Below are positions 7,375 to 13,562 of a stretch of 35,564 nucleotides of DNA, piece after piece. The stretch spans positions 1 through 35,564 of the IMG/VR virus record IMGVR_UViG_3300044726_000205; one strand, 5' to 3'. How positions within the stretch are numbered: the stretch's first letter is position 1; every line of letters starts with the position of its first letter. The position numbers and the translations under genes are program-made. This DNA comes from a virus. The notes under the pieces were generated by a model, which saw nothing but the letters and a program-made list of their open reading frames with translations, made no database searches and was not told the DNA's origin.

Positions 7375-8002
7375 CGTTGAACTCTTGCTGCTCGTCGAGC
7401 GGGAGCGCTCGGACGACCGCCTCAACTGCATCGATCTCATCTCCCGCGGGCCCCATGCGCGTCCCGTGGGGTATCTGCTCGGCATCGTCGCCATTCGGAT
7501 CCGAACCTACTCCGCCGGGCGGAGGGATCGCAAGCTGGCCCGCGATCCTGGCTTCGTCGACAAGGAAGCCGCGCGCTTTCTGGTAGGCCTCGACCCGGAA
7601 GGCCGCGCGCTCGGCTCGGGCTTTCGATCGCAGGGGGCCGAGGGCGGGCCGCTCGGCGATCTCGTCGTCGGTGATCCCGCACTCGGCGGCGAGATAGTTG
7701 GACGCTTCGCCAAGGGTGAGCTCGTAGAGATGCCGCATCCGGCCGAGGATTCCGAAGCGGCGCGCCTCGAAGTCGGGGCGCTTGGATTGCGCCTTCGTGT
7801 AGGCCTGCTCGTCGTTGTTGACGGTCGAGACCGCGACCCCGAGAAGGGTGGCGATCTGGCGCTGCGGCATCCCGGAGTAGCGGAGCCGGACGACTTCGCG
7901 GCGCCGGGCGTCTCTCTCGGCGGCGGTAATTTTCTGGCCACCTGGATCAGATGCGTTGGCGGGATCTTGCGAGCCGGGGGCGGGCGCGAGCTTTTTAGGC
8001 AT
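7250..8002 (-). CDS. terS: Terminase small subunit (DNA-recognition subunit)
   Basis: TerS recognises the packaging site and loads TerL. The 250-residue product has a low-complexity N-terminus, a helix-turn-helix (RREVVRLRYSGMPQRQIATL then LGVAVSTVNND, residues about 34-64), a long helical middle (GILGRMRHLYELTLGEASNY) and an acidic C-terminus. This fits small terminases with an N-terminal HTH and a helical oligomerisation region. It lies directly upstream of terL on the same strand and its last 125 bases overlap the terL start. The ATG at 8002 lacks a clear Shine-Dalgarno sequence, so coupling to the small gene just upstream is possible. Confidence 0.75.
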   Translation of the reverse strand: MPKKLAPAPGSQDPANASDPGGQKITAAERDARRREVVRLRYSGMPQRQIATLLGVAVSTVNNDEQAYTKAQSKRPDFEARRFGILGRMRHLYELTLGEASNYLAAECGITDDEIAERPALGPLRSKARAERAAFRVEAYQKARGFLVDEARIAGQLAIPPPGGVGSDPNGDDAEQIPHGTRMGPAGDEIDAVEAVVRALPLDEQQEFNDAVRRANELFARGRALQPRVPGRVRVEADAEVVPPEMAESD

Positions 8003-8011
8003 CAGGGGGAA

Positions 8012-8116
8012 TCACTCGGCGCCTCGTTGGAAGGGGAGCTTGTCGACGTCGTCGGGCTCGAAGGGACGGTCGAGCGGCCCGTCGCCGGCGATCAGAAGCC
8101 CGTGGTGGCCGTTCAC
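8012..8116 (-). CDS. Small ORF between the membrane zinc protein and terS (34 aa)
   Basis: A GTG overlapping the stop of the upstream gene as GTGA opens a 34-codon frame (VNGHHGLLIAGDGPLDRPFE, then PDDVDKLPFQRGAE) that ends ten bases before the terS ATG. The overlap junction, protein-like composition and GC-rich third positions support translation. Its main role may be to couple translation into terS, which lacks its own site. No homology is recognised. Confidence 0.5.
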   Translation of the reverse strand: MNGHHGLLIAGDGPLDRPFEPDDVDKLPFQRGAE

Positions 8117-8712
8117 TCCGGCCGAGCCTTACTCGCCTGGATGAAGGCGGCGATTGCCTCATGATCCACGCAGCCGGGCGATGGCTCGGCGAGCGGTTGA
8201 CTACAGTTGCGGCAGAGATCGACCGGCTTGCCGTCCCGCCACACTTGATCGGGCGTGTTCGTCCTGGCATCCATGTGGACGATCCCGCCGCGGAAGGTTG
8301 GGGGCGGCTCCTCGCGCCCGCATCCCGTGCACTTGCCCGCCCGGTAGGCGTGGCCGTAGTAGCAGGGAGAGTCGGCTTGGGGTTCGGGCGGAGCTCGATG
8401 GATGGCCGAGCCCTTGCTGGCCCGGACATCGGCGGCGATCGCATCACAGGCGGCGCCGAAGGTCGTGAGCTTGGCCTTCCGCTTCGGGCAGTTGTCGACG
8501 GCCGCGACCCACTCCCGCCGAGTCATGCCCTGGCAGACGTGGCAGGGGCAGGTCGGACCGGGAACGTTCCGGGGCTCATCGGGTGGCTGGCCGGGCCCAT
8601 GCCACATGGGCGGGAAGCCCGTGGCTTGGGATCGAAGCCGGCCACCGAGCCAGAACACGAAGGCACAACCAGCAAGGAAGCATCCGAGGAGTAGCAGGCC
8701 GAGCTCGAACAT
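8113..8712 (-). CDS. Membrane-anchored zinc-ribbon protein (199 aa)
   Basis: The N-terminus is one hydrophobic helix (LGLLLLGCFLAGCAFVFWLG) followed by a cytosolic, Cys-rich chain. Cysteine pairs occur at CPCHVC (residues about 55-60), CYYGHAYRAGKCTGCG and LCRNCSQPLAEPSPGC, enough for two zinc sites. A central segment AACDAIAADVRASKG is helical. The start has GGAGGGACC directly upstream, matching the ribosome-binding box used elsewhere in this block. Function is unknown; it is the largest of the small Cys-rich genes upstream of terS. Confidence 0.7.
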   Translation of the reverse strand: MFELGLLLLGCFLAGCAFVFWLGGRLRSQATGFPPMWHGPGQPPDEPRNVPGPTCPCHVCQGMTRREWVAAVDNCPKRKAKLTTFGAACDAIAADVRASKGSAIHRAPPEPQADSPCYYGHAYRAGKCTGCGREEPPPTFRGGIVHMDARTNTPDQVWRDGKPVDLCRNCSQPLAEPSPGCVDHEAIAAFIQASKARPE

Positions 8713-8887
8713 TGGTCCCTCCGGGTGAAAAGGGCTGGCGATACCGAGGCGGGATCAACACGGGGAGCACTCCAACGTGGCCAGTGGCAGGGATCTCACC
8801 CCCGCAATCGTTCCCCCGCCTTTTCTACCGAACCCTTGAATCGTACACACAGGGCCGGCCCCGAGCGGGATCGCCAGTTTCCAGAAC
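8713..8887 (-). other. 175-base intergenic gap upstream of the membrane zinc-ribbon gene
   Basis: No ORF with coding character is seen here. The gap ends in the ribosome-binding site of the gene at 8712. A GC-rich partial inverted repeat lies near 8850-8865. I see no copy of the sigma-54-like element and no convincing -35/-10 pair. Confidence 0.3.
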
Positions 8888-9121
8888 CTACACCGGGCAG
8901 CGGTGATGGCTCAAGAGCCGGGCGCCCGGTTCGAAGTCGGCGTCGGAGCTCGGGCGCCTGGCCGTGTAGAACTCGCGCGCAAGGATCGGCCGGCCGCACG
9001 CAGAGCATGGGCCGAGCGTCCGAGGCTCCGGTCGGTCGAGCATCCGCACGGCGCGCGGGATGAACATCCCGGCGAGCACGAGAGCGGCGAGGGCTCCGAG
9101 CGGGAGGAAGTCGTCGGTCAT
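8888..9121 (-). CDS. Small membrane protein with Cys motif (77 aa)
   Basis: An N-terminal transmembrane helix (FLPLGALAALVLAGMFIPR) is followed by a short soluble tail containing GPCSACGRPIL and ending SHHRCPV, so CxxC plus His/Cys could bind one zinc ion. The ATG overlaps the stop of the upstream gene as ATGA. The layout, one helix and then a zinc knuckle, repeats that of the 199-residue protein downstream. Function is unknown. Confidence 0.65.
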   Translation of the reverse strand: MTDDFLPLGALAALVLAGMFIPRAVRMLDRPEPRTLGPCSACGRPILAREFYTARRPSSDADFEPGARLLSHHRCPV

Positions 9122-9297
9122 GGCTTGACCCTGACGGTCGACGCGTGCTTATCGCAGAGGAACCAGTGGCGAGGCTCCTCCATGTCGATCGTCTGGTATT
9201 CCAGCGAGCGGGTAGCGGCGCGGTCGCAACCGTCGAATTCACAGACCCCGCGCGCGCGGTCATTCCATCGCCGTAGCGTGTAGATCATCGACTTCAT
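9118..9297 (-). CDS. Small Cys/His protein (59 aa)
   Basis: The product begins MKSMIYTLRRWNDRARG and contains CEFDGCDRAATRSLEYQ and WFLCDKHAST, giving a C-x4-C...C-x2-H arrangement that is likely to bind zinc. Such small C4/C3H knuckles are frequent among phage accessory proteins. The ATG at 9297 has GGAGG four bases upstream and overlaps the upstream stop as ATGA. An ATG three codons in is an alternative start. Confidence 0.6.
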   Translation of the reverse strand: MKSMIYTLRRWNDRARGVCEFDGCDRAATRSLEYQTIDMEEPRHWFLCDKHASTVRVKP

Positions 9298-9497
9298 CGA
9301 GCCTCCGATGATGTTTGCTTGACGTAGCTTCGGTGGAAGAGCACTTCCTTCGCTCGCTTGTGCATGCCGCACACTCGGCGCTCGTGGTTCGAGCCGTCGA
9401 GCCGGCGGAGCCATCCATGCCGCGAGCACTGGCATTGATGTCCCTCGATCCAGACTTCGGCCTCACACTGATTGGATGGCGGTGGCTTGTGCGTCAT
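9294..9497 (-). CDS. Small Cys/His-rich basic protein (67 aa)
   Basis: The 67-residue chain carries CEAEVWIEGHQCQCSRHGW and RRVCGMHKRAKEVLFH, so four Cys and several His are spaced as in small treble-clef or HNH-like zinc folds. An HNH nuclease motif is not complete. It overlaps the next gene by four bases (ATGA). Function is unknown. Confidence 0.6.
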   Translation of the reverse strand: MTHKPPPSNQCEAEVWIEGHQCQCSRHGWLRRLDGSNHERRVCGMHKRAKEVLFHRSYVKQTSSEAR

Positions 9498-9506
9498 GGC
9501 CGGCGA

Positions 9507-9707
9507 TCACGACTTCGCCACGCCGAGCTCGGTCTCGACGAGCTCCGTGCGCTCGGATTCGAGAGCGCGGATCGCGGTCTCTAACGTGTCAACGGTGCGC
9601 TGCGCATCGCGCAATTTCTTGACGGCTTCGGCCCGCTTGAAATAGGCCGACTGGAGCTCGGTCGATACGCGCAAGAGCTCGGCCGTGTTTTCGACTTCGG
9701 GTGGCAT
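9507..9707 (-). CDS. Small coiled-coil protein (66 aa)
   Basis: Almost the whole protein is one predicted coiled coil (RAEAVKKLRDAQRTVDTLET, then AIRALESERTELVETELGV). I chose the ATG at 9707 because the bases before it form GGAGAATCCG, the same ribosome-binding box found before the genes at 10213 and 15320. The in-frame ATG at 9719 lies inside that box and has no site of its own. Function is unknown; a small oligomerisation factor is possible. Confidence 0.65.
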   Translation of the reverse strand: MPPEVENTAELLRVSTELQSAYFKRAEAVKKLRDAQRTVDTLETAIRALESERTELVETELGVAKS

Positions 9708-9735
9708 CGGATTCTCCATCGGTTGAAAGGTGAAT

Positions 9736-9792
9736 CGGGGGGCCCGGCTACCAGGCTTGCACCGAAGTGGCCGGTTATGGATCGGCCCCCCG
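9736..9792 (-). repeat. Inverted repeat with 9-bp arms and 39-base loop
   Basis: Perfect complementary arms at 9736-9744 (CGGGGGGCC) and 9784-9792 enclose 39 bases that can themselves fold further. It lies in the gap between the tiny membrane gene at 9797 and the coiled-coil gene at 9707. There is no T-tract, so it is more likely a leader structure or processing site than a classical terminator. Confidence 0.6.
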
Positions 9793-9796
9793 AAAA

Positions 9797-9892
9797 CTAC
9801 TGGATCAGGTGCGCGGCCACGTAGAGGCCGAGCATCCGGCTTGCGATCAGGAACACGACCGCCGCTATCCCAAAAACCATCGTGCCTCTCAT
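9797..9892 (-). CDS. Tiny single-pass membrane peptide (31 aa)
   Basis: The frame reads MRGTMVFGIAAVVFLIASRM and then LGLYVAAHLIQ, one hydrophobic helix with a short basic start. A second in-frame ATG four codons in has AGAGG upstream and may be the true start. Hairpins lie on both sides. Length and design match the tiny peptides at 3655 and 9966. Function is unknown. Confidence 0.45.
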   Translation of the reverse strand: MRGTMVFGIAAVVFLIASRMLGLYVAAHLIQ

Positions 9893-9910
9893 GTCCCCCC
9901 CGTCCTTCCT

Positions 9911-9932
9911 CCCCCGCCTACCTTTGCGGGGG
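9911..9932 (-). repeat. GC hairpin upstream of the tiny membrane gene
   Basis: Arms CCCCCGC (9911-9917) and GCGGGGG (9926-9932) pair perfectly around an 8-base loop. On the minus strand the hairpin lies 19 bases before the ATG at 9892 and just upstream of a G-rich ribosome-binding region. A role in translation control or weak termination of the preceding genes is possible. Confidence 0.5.
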
Positions 9933-9965
9933 CTCTTGCGCGCTCCATTGACCGGAGCCCGCCGC

Positions 9966-10055
9966 CTAACCCTCGCTAAGGTGAACCAGAATCAGGATCC
10001 CGCCCGTGATCGAGACGACCGAAACCATGACGGGGAATAGGATCGCTACGAGCAT
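9966..10055 (-). CDS. Tiny single-pass membrane peptide (29 aa)
   Basis: The peptide is MLVAILFPVMVSVVSITGGI followed by LILVHLSEG, essentially one transmembrane helix. GGAGGAGCC directly precedes the ATG, which is a strong ribosome-binding site, and the gene overlaps the end of the upstream gene by ten bases. These points support real translation despite the small size. Function is unknown. Confidence 0.6.
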   Translation of the reverse strand: MLVAILFPVMVSVVSITGGILILVHLSEG

Positions 10056-10213
10056 GGCTCCTCCGGGAGCTCGATCGCGTCGACCTCTGCGCGTGCGGCC
10101 TCGATCGAGGGCTCGCTCGCGACGATCCGCCCGTCCTTCGTCACGTACCAGATTCCGAGATGCAGGGAGCACGTGAGCTCGTATCCGCGGTAGACCTCGT
10201 AGAACTTCGCCAT
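10046..10213 (-). CDS. Small hypothetical protein (55 aa)
   Basis: The 55-residue product (MAKFYEVYRGYELTCSLHLG, then a strand-turn-strand and an acidic helix ending PEEPCS) looks like a small beta-beta-alpha fold of unknown family. Its ATG follows GGAGAATCCG, the recurrent ribosome-binding box. It is the first gene downstream of the sigma-54-like element at 10248-10282, about 50 bases after it, so it probably heads a transcription unit. Confidence 0.7.
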   Translation of the reverse strand: MAKFYEVYRGYELTCSLHLGIWYVTKDGRIVASEPSIEAARAEVDAIELPEEPCS

Positions 10214-10247
10214 CGGATTCTCCAGGCTCGGCGCGGGCCCCATTGTC

Positions 10248-10282
10248 CGCGCACGCCCATAGACATTGCACGGGACGTGCCA
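10248..10282 (-). promoter_or_regulatory. Sigma-54-like promoter element, copy A
   Basis: On the minus strand this reads TGGCACG, CCC, GCAATG and GGG in fixed register. GG and GC are 10 bases apart, as in the sigma-54 -24/-12 consensus. The same 35-bp pattern occurs at 15004-15038 and 15756-15790. It is 35 bases from the ATG at 10213 and lies in a non-coding gap. Confidence 0.65.
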
Positions 10283-10415
10283 TGGGAGAATCGCTCGTAA
10301 GTCGTTGAGGTAGCGCTTGGGTCGGATCACCCGAGGCACCGGCCGCGGCTATTCGCCATTGCCGATCTCGCATCTTGCGAGAAGTCACCCGACCCTTGCG
10401 CCAATGGACCCATGA

Positions 10416-10433
10416 CCCCATGGAACCATGGGG
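10416..10433. repeat. 18-base palindrome
   Basis: CCCCATGG and CCATGGGG flank the two bases AA, giving a near-perfect twofold-symmetric site. Its place in the regulatory gap about 135 bases upstream of sigma-54-like copy A fits an activator or repressor site, but chance cannot be excluded in GC-rich DNA. Confidence 0.4.
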
Positions 10434-10569
10434 CCCGGCCGGGGGCGACCGCTACCGTTCCCGCTCGCCGATTCAGGAAGATTGGACCCTTCACGAATCA
10501 ACTAACCCGAGCGAAACAAGTCGCAGGGGTCGAGCGGTTCAGGTCGCGGCGCCCGTGCCGGGAAGAGAT

Positions 10570-10600
10570 GCCGCGCGCGGAAAGGCCACCCGCGCGCGGC
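10570..10600 (-). terminator. GC-rich hairpin terminator
   Basis: Perfect 11-bp arms (GCCGCGCGCGG at 10570-10580 and its complement at 10590-10600) enclose a 9-base loop. On the minus strand the stem is followed by ATCTCTTCC, a weak T-containing tail. It lies 48 bases past the stop of the gene at 10648 and probably ends that transcription unit. Confidence 0.6.
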
Positions 10601-10647
10601 TTACAAGCCCGCAGAGATGGAGACCTCCGGGCCTGCTAGCGCCTTCC

Positions 10648-10926
10648 TTAGTCGCCGTAGGTCGGCTTGAACGCGACGAGCGACGTGAAGCTGGCCTTGA
10701 TCTTGGCGATCACATCCTCAAGGTCCGCTTCCCGCCGCTCGCGCCAGCTACCACCGGTAGAACTACCGCCACCGCCACCGCACCAGGACGCGGGCTCACG
10801 AGCCCCGCGTCGCTCGCTGCAATCGTCCCAATCGCCCGCCTGGACGTTGATGCACGCCGCGCGAGCGATCTCGGGTGCTACTCCGAGAGCGACCAGCGCG
10901 AGTGCTACGATCAGATATCGCCTCAT
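10648..10926 (-). CDS. Secreted small protein with signal peptide (92 aa)
   Basis: The N-terminus MRRYLIVALALVALGVAPEI ending ARA-A is a clear Sec signal peptide with cleavage expected around residue 24. The mature part has three cysteines, a Gly/Ser-rich loop and a C-terminal helix. The ATG at 10926 has GGAGG five bases upstream and overlaps the upstream gene by four bases. An exported phage protein of this size might act in the periplasm, for example in lysis control or exclusion, but nothing identifies the role. Confidence 0.7.
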   Translation of the reverse strand: MRRYLIVALALVALGVAPEIARAACINVQAGDWDDCSERRGAREPASWCGGGGGSSTGGSWRERREADLEDVIAKIKASFTSLVAFKPTYGD

Positions 10927-11492
10927 CGCTTCCTCCTGCATGGTATGCAACGCTCGACCCCATTCACATCGACAATGCGAACAGAGCCCGGAACTTCCTC
11001 CCTACCCCGCACAGTGACGACCGAGATATAGGATCGCATCCCTGGATCCCAATACTTCTCGGGCATGGAGCGAAACCAGAGCGTGTCAATGCTCGCGGCT
11101 CGTGTCCATATCACCTTCGCCGCGCGTTCCTCGCGTGGCACGTCCAGAACGATGATGCGGTTGGCGAGCGTGATCTCGCTATAGCCGGCTTCGAGCGCAC
11201 GCGCGGCTAGCCAATCCTGCGACCGCTGCCACGGAAGCGGCGCCCCGGTCTGCGCGTTGAACATAACGTCCGAGCAGTACCATCCGATTGGCGGGCTTGC
11301 GTGGGCGATGGCGGCGGCGAGCATTAGGAGCACAAATAGCGCGGCCATGAGCGCGCTGGCGATTGTGCAGATTCGGCGCATCTCGCGGTTATGCTTCTCG
11401 ATGATGGGCAGCATGATCTCGCGCGGGATGCGCAGGGATGGATTGGCTTCCTGGCAGGCCGGGCAGGCACAGTCGCGGATGTCGAGTCTCAC
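10923..11492 (-). CDS. Membrane protein with N-terminal CxxC and periplasmic domain (189 aa)
   Basis: A short cytosolic start with DCACPACQ precedes one transmembrane helix (ICTIASALMAALFVLLMLAA, residues about 42-62) and a soluble domain of about 120 residues, which should lie in the periplasm. That domain has paired cysteines near its C-terminus (CIPC). Translation begins at GTG (GTGA overlap) with AGGAGG 7 bases upstream. Together with the next gene it forms a membrane/secreted pair. No family is recognised. Confidence 0.7.
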   Translation of the reverse strand: MRLDIRDCACPACQEANPSLRIPREIMLPIIEKHNREMRRICTIASALMAALFVLLMLAAAIAHASPPIGWYCSDVMFNAQTGAPLPWQRSQDWLAARALEAGYSEITLANRIIVLDVPREERAAKVIWTRAASIDTLWFRSMPEKYWDPGMRSYISVVTVRGREEVPGSVRIVDVNGVERCIPCRRKR

Positions 11493-11827
11493 TCCCCGTC
11501 CTCCTTCTCTATCCATTGCTGGTTGTCGCTGTCGGCCGACGATCCGTCAAGCTGCCGCATAAAGCGCCAATCATCCGAGCGTGGGAAGTATTCCTTGGTT
11601 TCATCCAGGAACCGCACCCGGTTGGTCGGGTCGGTCATGTCCTCGCGCTCATCGTCATCGTGCTCCCATCCGACCCTAATCCCGTCGTGACCGCACTCAT
11701 TGCAGTGCTTAGCCAGGAACTTGAACGAGTCGATAATGTCGAAGTTGCCCCATCCCCATGCCTGCCGGGAGAAGAAGCCGCCGGACTGGTTGCACTTCGT
11801 GCAGACGAAGTGATAGAAGGTGCTCAC
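11489..11827 (-). CDS. Zinc-ribbon hypothetical protein (112 aa)
   Basis: The N-terminal half contains FVCTKCNQSGGFFSRQ and KHCNECGHDGIRV, a four-cysteine zinc ribbon. The rest is acidic and rich in Asp/Glu (EHDDDEREDMTDPTNRV). The GTG start overlaps the upstream stop as GTGA and has GAGGAG 8 bases upstream. Such ribbons occur in phage transcription or nuclease-accessory proteins, but this one is not assignable. Confidence 0.7.
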   Translation of the reverse strand: MSTFYHFVCTKCNQSGGFFSRQAWGWGNFDIIDSFKFLAKHCNECGHDGIRVGWEHDDDEREDMTDPTNRVRFLDETKEYFPRSDDWRFMRQLDGSSADSDNQQWIEKEDGE

Positions 11828-12114
11828 TTGCCCGGCTCCTCGCCCGCGTCCTTCATCGCCTCGGCCCAGGGGAGCAGCCACTCTCCGCTTTCTGTCGCGG
11901 CCTGTCGCTCCTTCTCTCCAAAAATCTCTGTTAGCAGCTTTTCGTTGCAGGCAGCCTTCGCCAACCGCTCCGCGAAGTCGGCGGCGATGCGGGCGAAGCG
12001 CTCTAGGCACTGTGGACACGGGTTGACCGCAGATACGGAACAGATTCCAGATATGTCGTTCATCCGTTCCGCGAGCCACCGCTCCGCCGCCTCTCGCGTG
12101 CTGTCGGTGGTCAT
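11824..12114 (-). CDS. Helical hypothetical protein (96 aa)
   Basis: The product is largely helical (TREAAERWLAERMNDISGI, then FARIAADFAERLAKAACNEK) with one CPQC pair in the middle. The ATG at 12114 overlaps the upstream stop as ATGA; longer in-frame starts lie inside the neighbour and look unreal. Function is unknown. Confidence 0.7.
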   Translation of the reverse strand: MTTDSTREAAERWLAERMNDISGICSVSAVNPCPQCLERFARIAADFAERLAKAACNEKLLTEIFGEKERQAATESGEWLLPWAEAMKDAGEEPGK

Positions 12115-12338
12115 GGCTTGGCACCACGCGAGCTGAACAGGGCAGCTTGCGATAGTCCGGGCTTGGTCTGTTGGCAGACGGGACAAATGGCCTTGCGCTC
12201 CACCATGCTCCCGGTAAACCAAGTCCATCCCGCCCAATCTAGCTCTGGCAGCGTTCCACTTGCCCGTTTTTCGCAAAGACAGCAAGCCAGGATTTCTACC
12301 GGCCAGAAATTAAGAAAGGCCGAATGGGCGCGTATCAC
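12111..12338 (-). CDS. Zinc-ribbon-like hypothetical protein (75 aa)
   Basis: Two cysteine pairs, CCLCEKRASG and CPVCQQTKPG, separated by about 35 residues (including DWAGWTWFTG) suggest a zinc ribbon. GTG is the start, overlapping the upstream stop as GTGA with GGAGGGG 5 bases before it. That ribosome-binding site lies inside one copy of a 36-bp repeat. Confidence 0.65.
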   Translation of the reverse strand: MIRAHSAFLNFWPVEILACCLCEKRASGTLPELDWAGWTWFTGSMVERKAICPVCQQTKPGLSQAALFSSRGAKP

Positions 12339-12538
12339 GGCTTCCCCTCCTCCGCTGCATCCGCTTCGGCGGCGCGCTCGCCGTCAAACTGCATGCCAGG
12401 ATCGTTGCTCTTGGCTTGCATTACATACCATTGCTTAATGTCTTTGCGGTTCGCTAATCCTGGTTGAGAGTAGTAAGCTGCCAGCGCACGCCGGAATTGC
12501 TCGTCAACTTCCACTGTGAAACACACTCTAACTTTCAT
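12335..12538 (-). CDS. Small hypothetical protein (67 aa) with duplicated C-terminal tail
   Basis: The first 25 residues (MKVRVCFTVEVDEQFRRALA) resemble a strand followed by a helix, as in small ribbon-helix-helix-like or accessory proteins. The C-terminal eleven residues (EADAAEEGKP region) are identical to those of the upstream protein encoded at 12535-13008, because a 36-bp segment is repeated. The ATG overlaps the upstream stop as ATGG/TGA coupling. Confidence 0.65.
   Translation of the reverse strand: MKVRVCFTVEVDEQFRRALAAYYSQPGLANRKDIKQWYVMQAKSNDPGMQFDGERAAEADAAEEGKP
12339..12374. repeat. 36-bp direct repeat, copy 1
   Basis: These bases are identical to 12539-12574. Each copy holds the last twelve codons of a small gene and the ribosome-binding site for the next one. 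They are 200 bases apart, one gene length. Confidence 0.85.
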
Positions 12539-13008
12539 GGCTTCCCCTCCTCCGCTGCATCCGCTTCGGCGGCGGCGATGTACTCCTTGATCTGCACGCA
12601 TTGAGGGCAGCCCTTGCTGATTGGATGCAGACGATGTACTGCATGGCGCAACAATTCCACCGCCTCGCGCTTGGCCTCGCGGGCTCCTTCCTTGCGTCCA
12701 CGGCGCCGACAGCGCGAGCAGTAGTGCAAGTGTTCGCTCGGGGGCTCGGCCGCTTCCCGTTGGGATATACCGCAACCAGCCTGCGCGTGCGTGCAGGCGC
12801 GACCGTGGATCAGGAAGATCCCGCCAGCACCATACACTCCACGATGGACGAAGTTGACGATCTGCCCGCACCCGCAATCACCACAGCACCGAGCACACAT
12901 GACGTTCTCCGGCGCGATGTGCGGATTCCGCGCGAGCTCGACCCAGCGGTGCCCATGGAATCGGCACGGGAGCGCAGCGAGCCACGCGATGAGGCGGTGC
13001 CACATCAT
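12535..13008 (-). CDS. Cys/His-rich multi-zinc protein (157 aa)
   Basis: The protein begins MMWHRLIAWLAALPCRFHGH, and has a dense metal-binding centre (CARCCGDCGCGQ), then CTHAQAGCG, YCSRCRRRG and a final GCPQC. At least ten cysteines make two or three zinc sites likely. A basic helix (KEGAREAKREAVELLRHAV) precedes the acidic tail that is repeated in the next gene. The ATG overlaps the upstream TGA. Function is unknown; nucleic-acid binding is a reasonable guess only. Confidence 0.65.
   Translation of the reverse strand: MMWHRLIAWLAALPCRFHGHRWVELARNPHIAPENVMCARCCGDCGCGQIVNFVHRGVYGAGGIFLIHGRACTHAQAGCGISQREAAEPPSEHLHYCSRCRRRGRKEGAREAKREAVELLRHAVHRLHPISKGCPQCVQIKEYIAAAEADAAEEGKP
12539..12574. 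repeat. 36-bp direct repeat, copy 2
   Basis: Identical to 12339-12374. It encodes the C-terminal tail of the gene at 12535-13008 and contains the GGAGGGG ribosome-binding site used by the following gene. Confidence 0.85.
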
Positions 13009-13253
13009 CGGAGCCACAAACACTCGTAGGCGGGGTTCTGATAGAGCTTGGCCGAATGAGACGCGACGACGACGCCCGTCTCGACGTGGCGGCCGATCGA
13101 CCAGATCCAGCCCTCGGTCTCGGCGTTGCAGTAGTCCGGCATATCGCTCTCCGGGTCCGGGATCATGTCGCCTTCGAGGATGTAATCCCCGGCCGTTGTT
13201 CGCAGACAGGCGGACACGTCGACGCATTCCCCGGCCGCAAGGCTACGCTCCAT
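13005..13253 (-). CDS. Hypothetical protein (82 aa)
   Basis: The 82-residue product starts MERSLAAGECVDVSACLRTT and is beta-rich, with DYILEGDMIPDPESD and WIWSIGRHVETGVVVASHS. It resembles small phage proteins of SH3-like layout, but the family is not known. The same frame is open back to 13478, so an automatic annotation may call one 157-residue protein. I split it because the upstream stretch fits a different, frameshifted gene, and because residues just before this ATG have poor coding character. Confidence 0.6.
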   Translation of the reverse strand: MERSLAAGECVDVSACLRTTAGDYILEGDMIPDPESDMPDYCNAETEGWIWSIGRHVETGVVVASHSAKLYQNPAYECLWLR

Positions 13254-13478
13254 CGCTTTGTTTCTCAAGTGTCGCCTCCAAGGCTTCCGCGAGCTTGTCG
13301 CGCACTCCATTGATGATCGGCGGCATGGCTCGCAGCAGACATTCCCAGTAGTGGCGGGGGCAGTGACGTTCCTAGCGCCGCATCTACCGCTATTGACCGA
13401 ATGACCTGCGCCACCTTCGTAGCATTCGCATCGCGCCGTCCACGTTCTCTCTAGCGCGGGAAAAATTCCGGCAGCCAT
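13243..13478 (-). CDS. Small gene readable only with a -1 frameshift near 13356-13360
   Basis: Translation from the ATG at 13478 has an excellent site (GGAGGG, 6-base spacing) and gives WTARCECYEGGAGHSV and RCGARNVTAP in one frame. The continuation with good protein character (RHYWECLLRAMPPIINGV, then RDKLAEALEATLEKQSDGA and stop at 13243) is in the -1 frame. The two join naturally at a run of five C residues (minus strand) at 13356-13360, giving about 79 residues. Either one base is missing from the assembly, the gene is mutated, or frameshifting occurs. Without a shift the first frame runs on into the next gene. Two Cys pairs suggest zinc binding. Confidence 0.5.
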
Positions 13479-13481
13479 CGT

Positions 13482-13562
13482 TTACCCTCCGAGGATGCGT
13501 ACAACGGCGATCGACGTAAGTAACGGGACCACGACAAGGACGAAAACCGCGTCGGCGCTCAT
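13482..13562 (-). CDS. Tiny single-pass membrane peptide (26 aa)
   Basis: The peptide MSADAVFVLVVVPLLTSIAV VRILGG is one hydrophobic helix with an acidic start. Its ATG overlaps the upstream stop as ATGA and its 3' end contains the GGAGGG ribosome-binding site of the next gene, so it is embedded in the translation chain. Function is unknown. Confidence 0.5.
   Translation of the reverse strand: MSADAVFVLVVVPLLTSIAVVRILGG

Larger units (their letters stand above)
10283..10647. other. 365-base intergenic region with palindromes and terminator
   Basis: No ORF with coding character occupies this gap. It holds, from the right on the minus strand, the strong hairpin at 10570-10600, an 18-base palindrome at 10416-10433, and a small hairpin at 10366-10382 (TCTCGC/GCGAGA). 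The sigma-54-like copy A borders it on the left. This is a natural boundary between two minus-strand transcription units. Confidence 0.5.

Noticed and set aside
13372-13383. ATG CGG CGC TAG before the -1 frame of the gene at 13243, as an amber-interrupted start
   Set aside because: TAG is used as a normal stop here, including by this gene, and a frameshift from the well-initiated upstream frame explains the data better.
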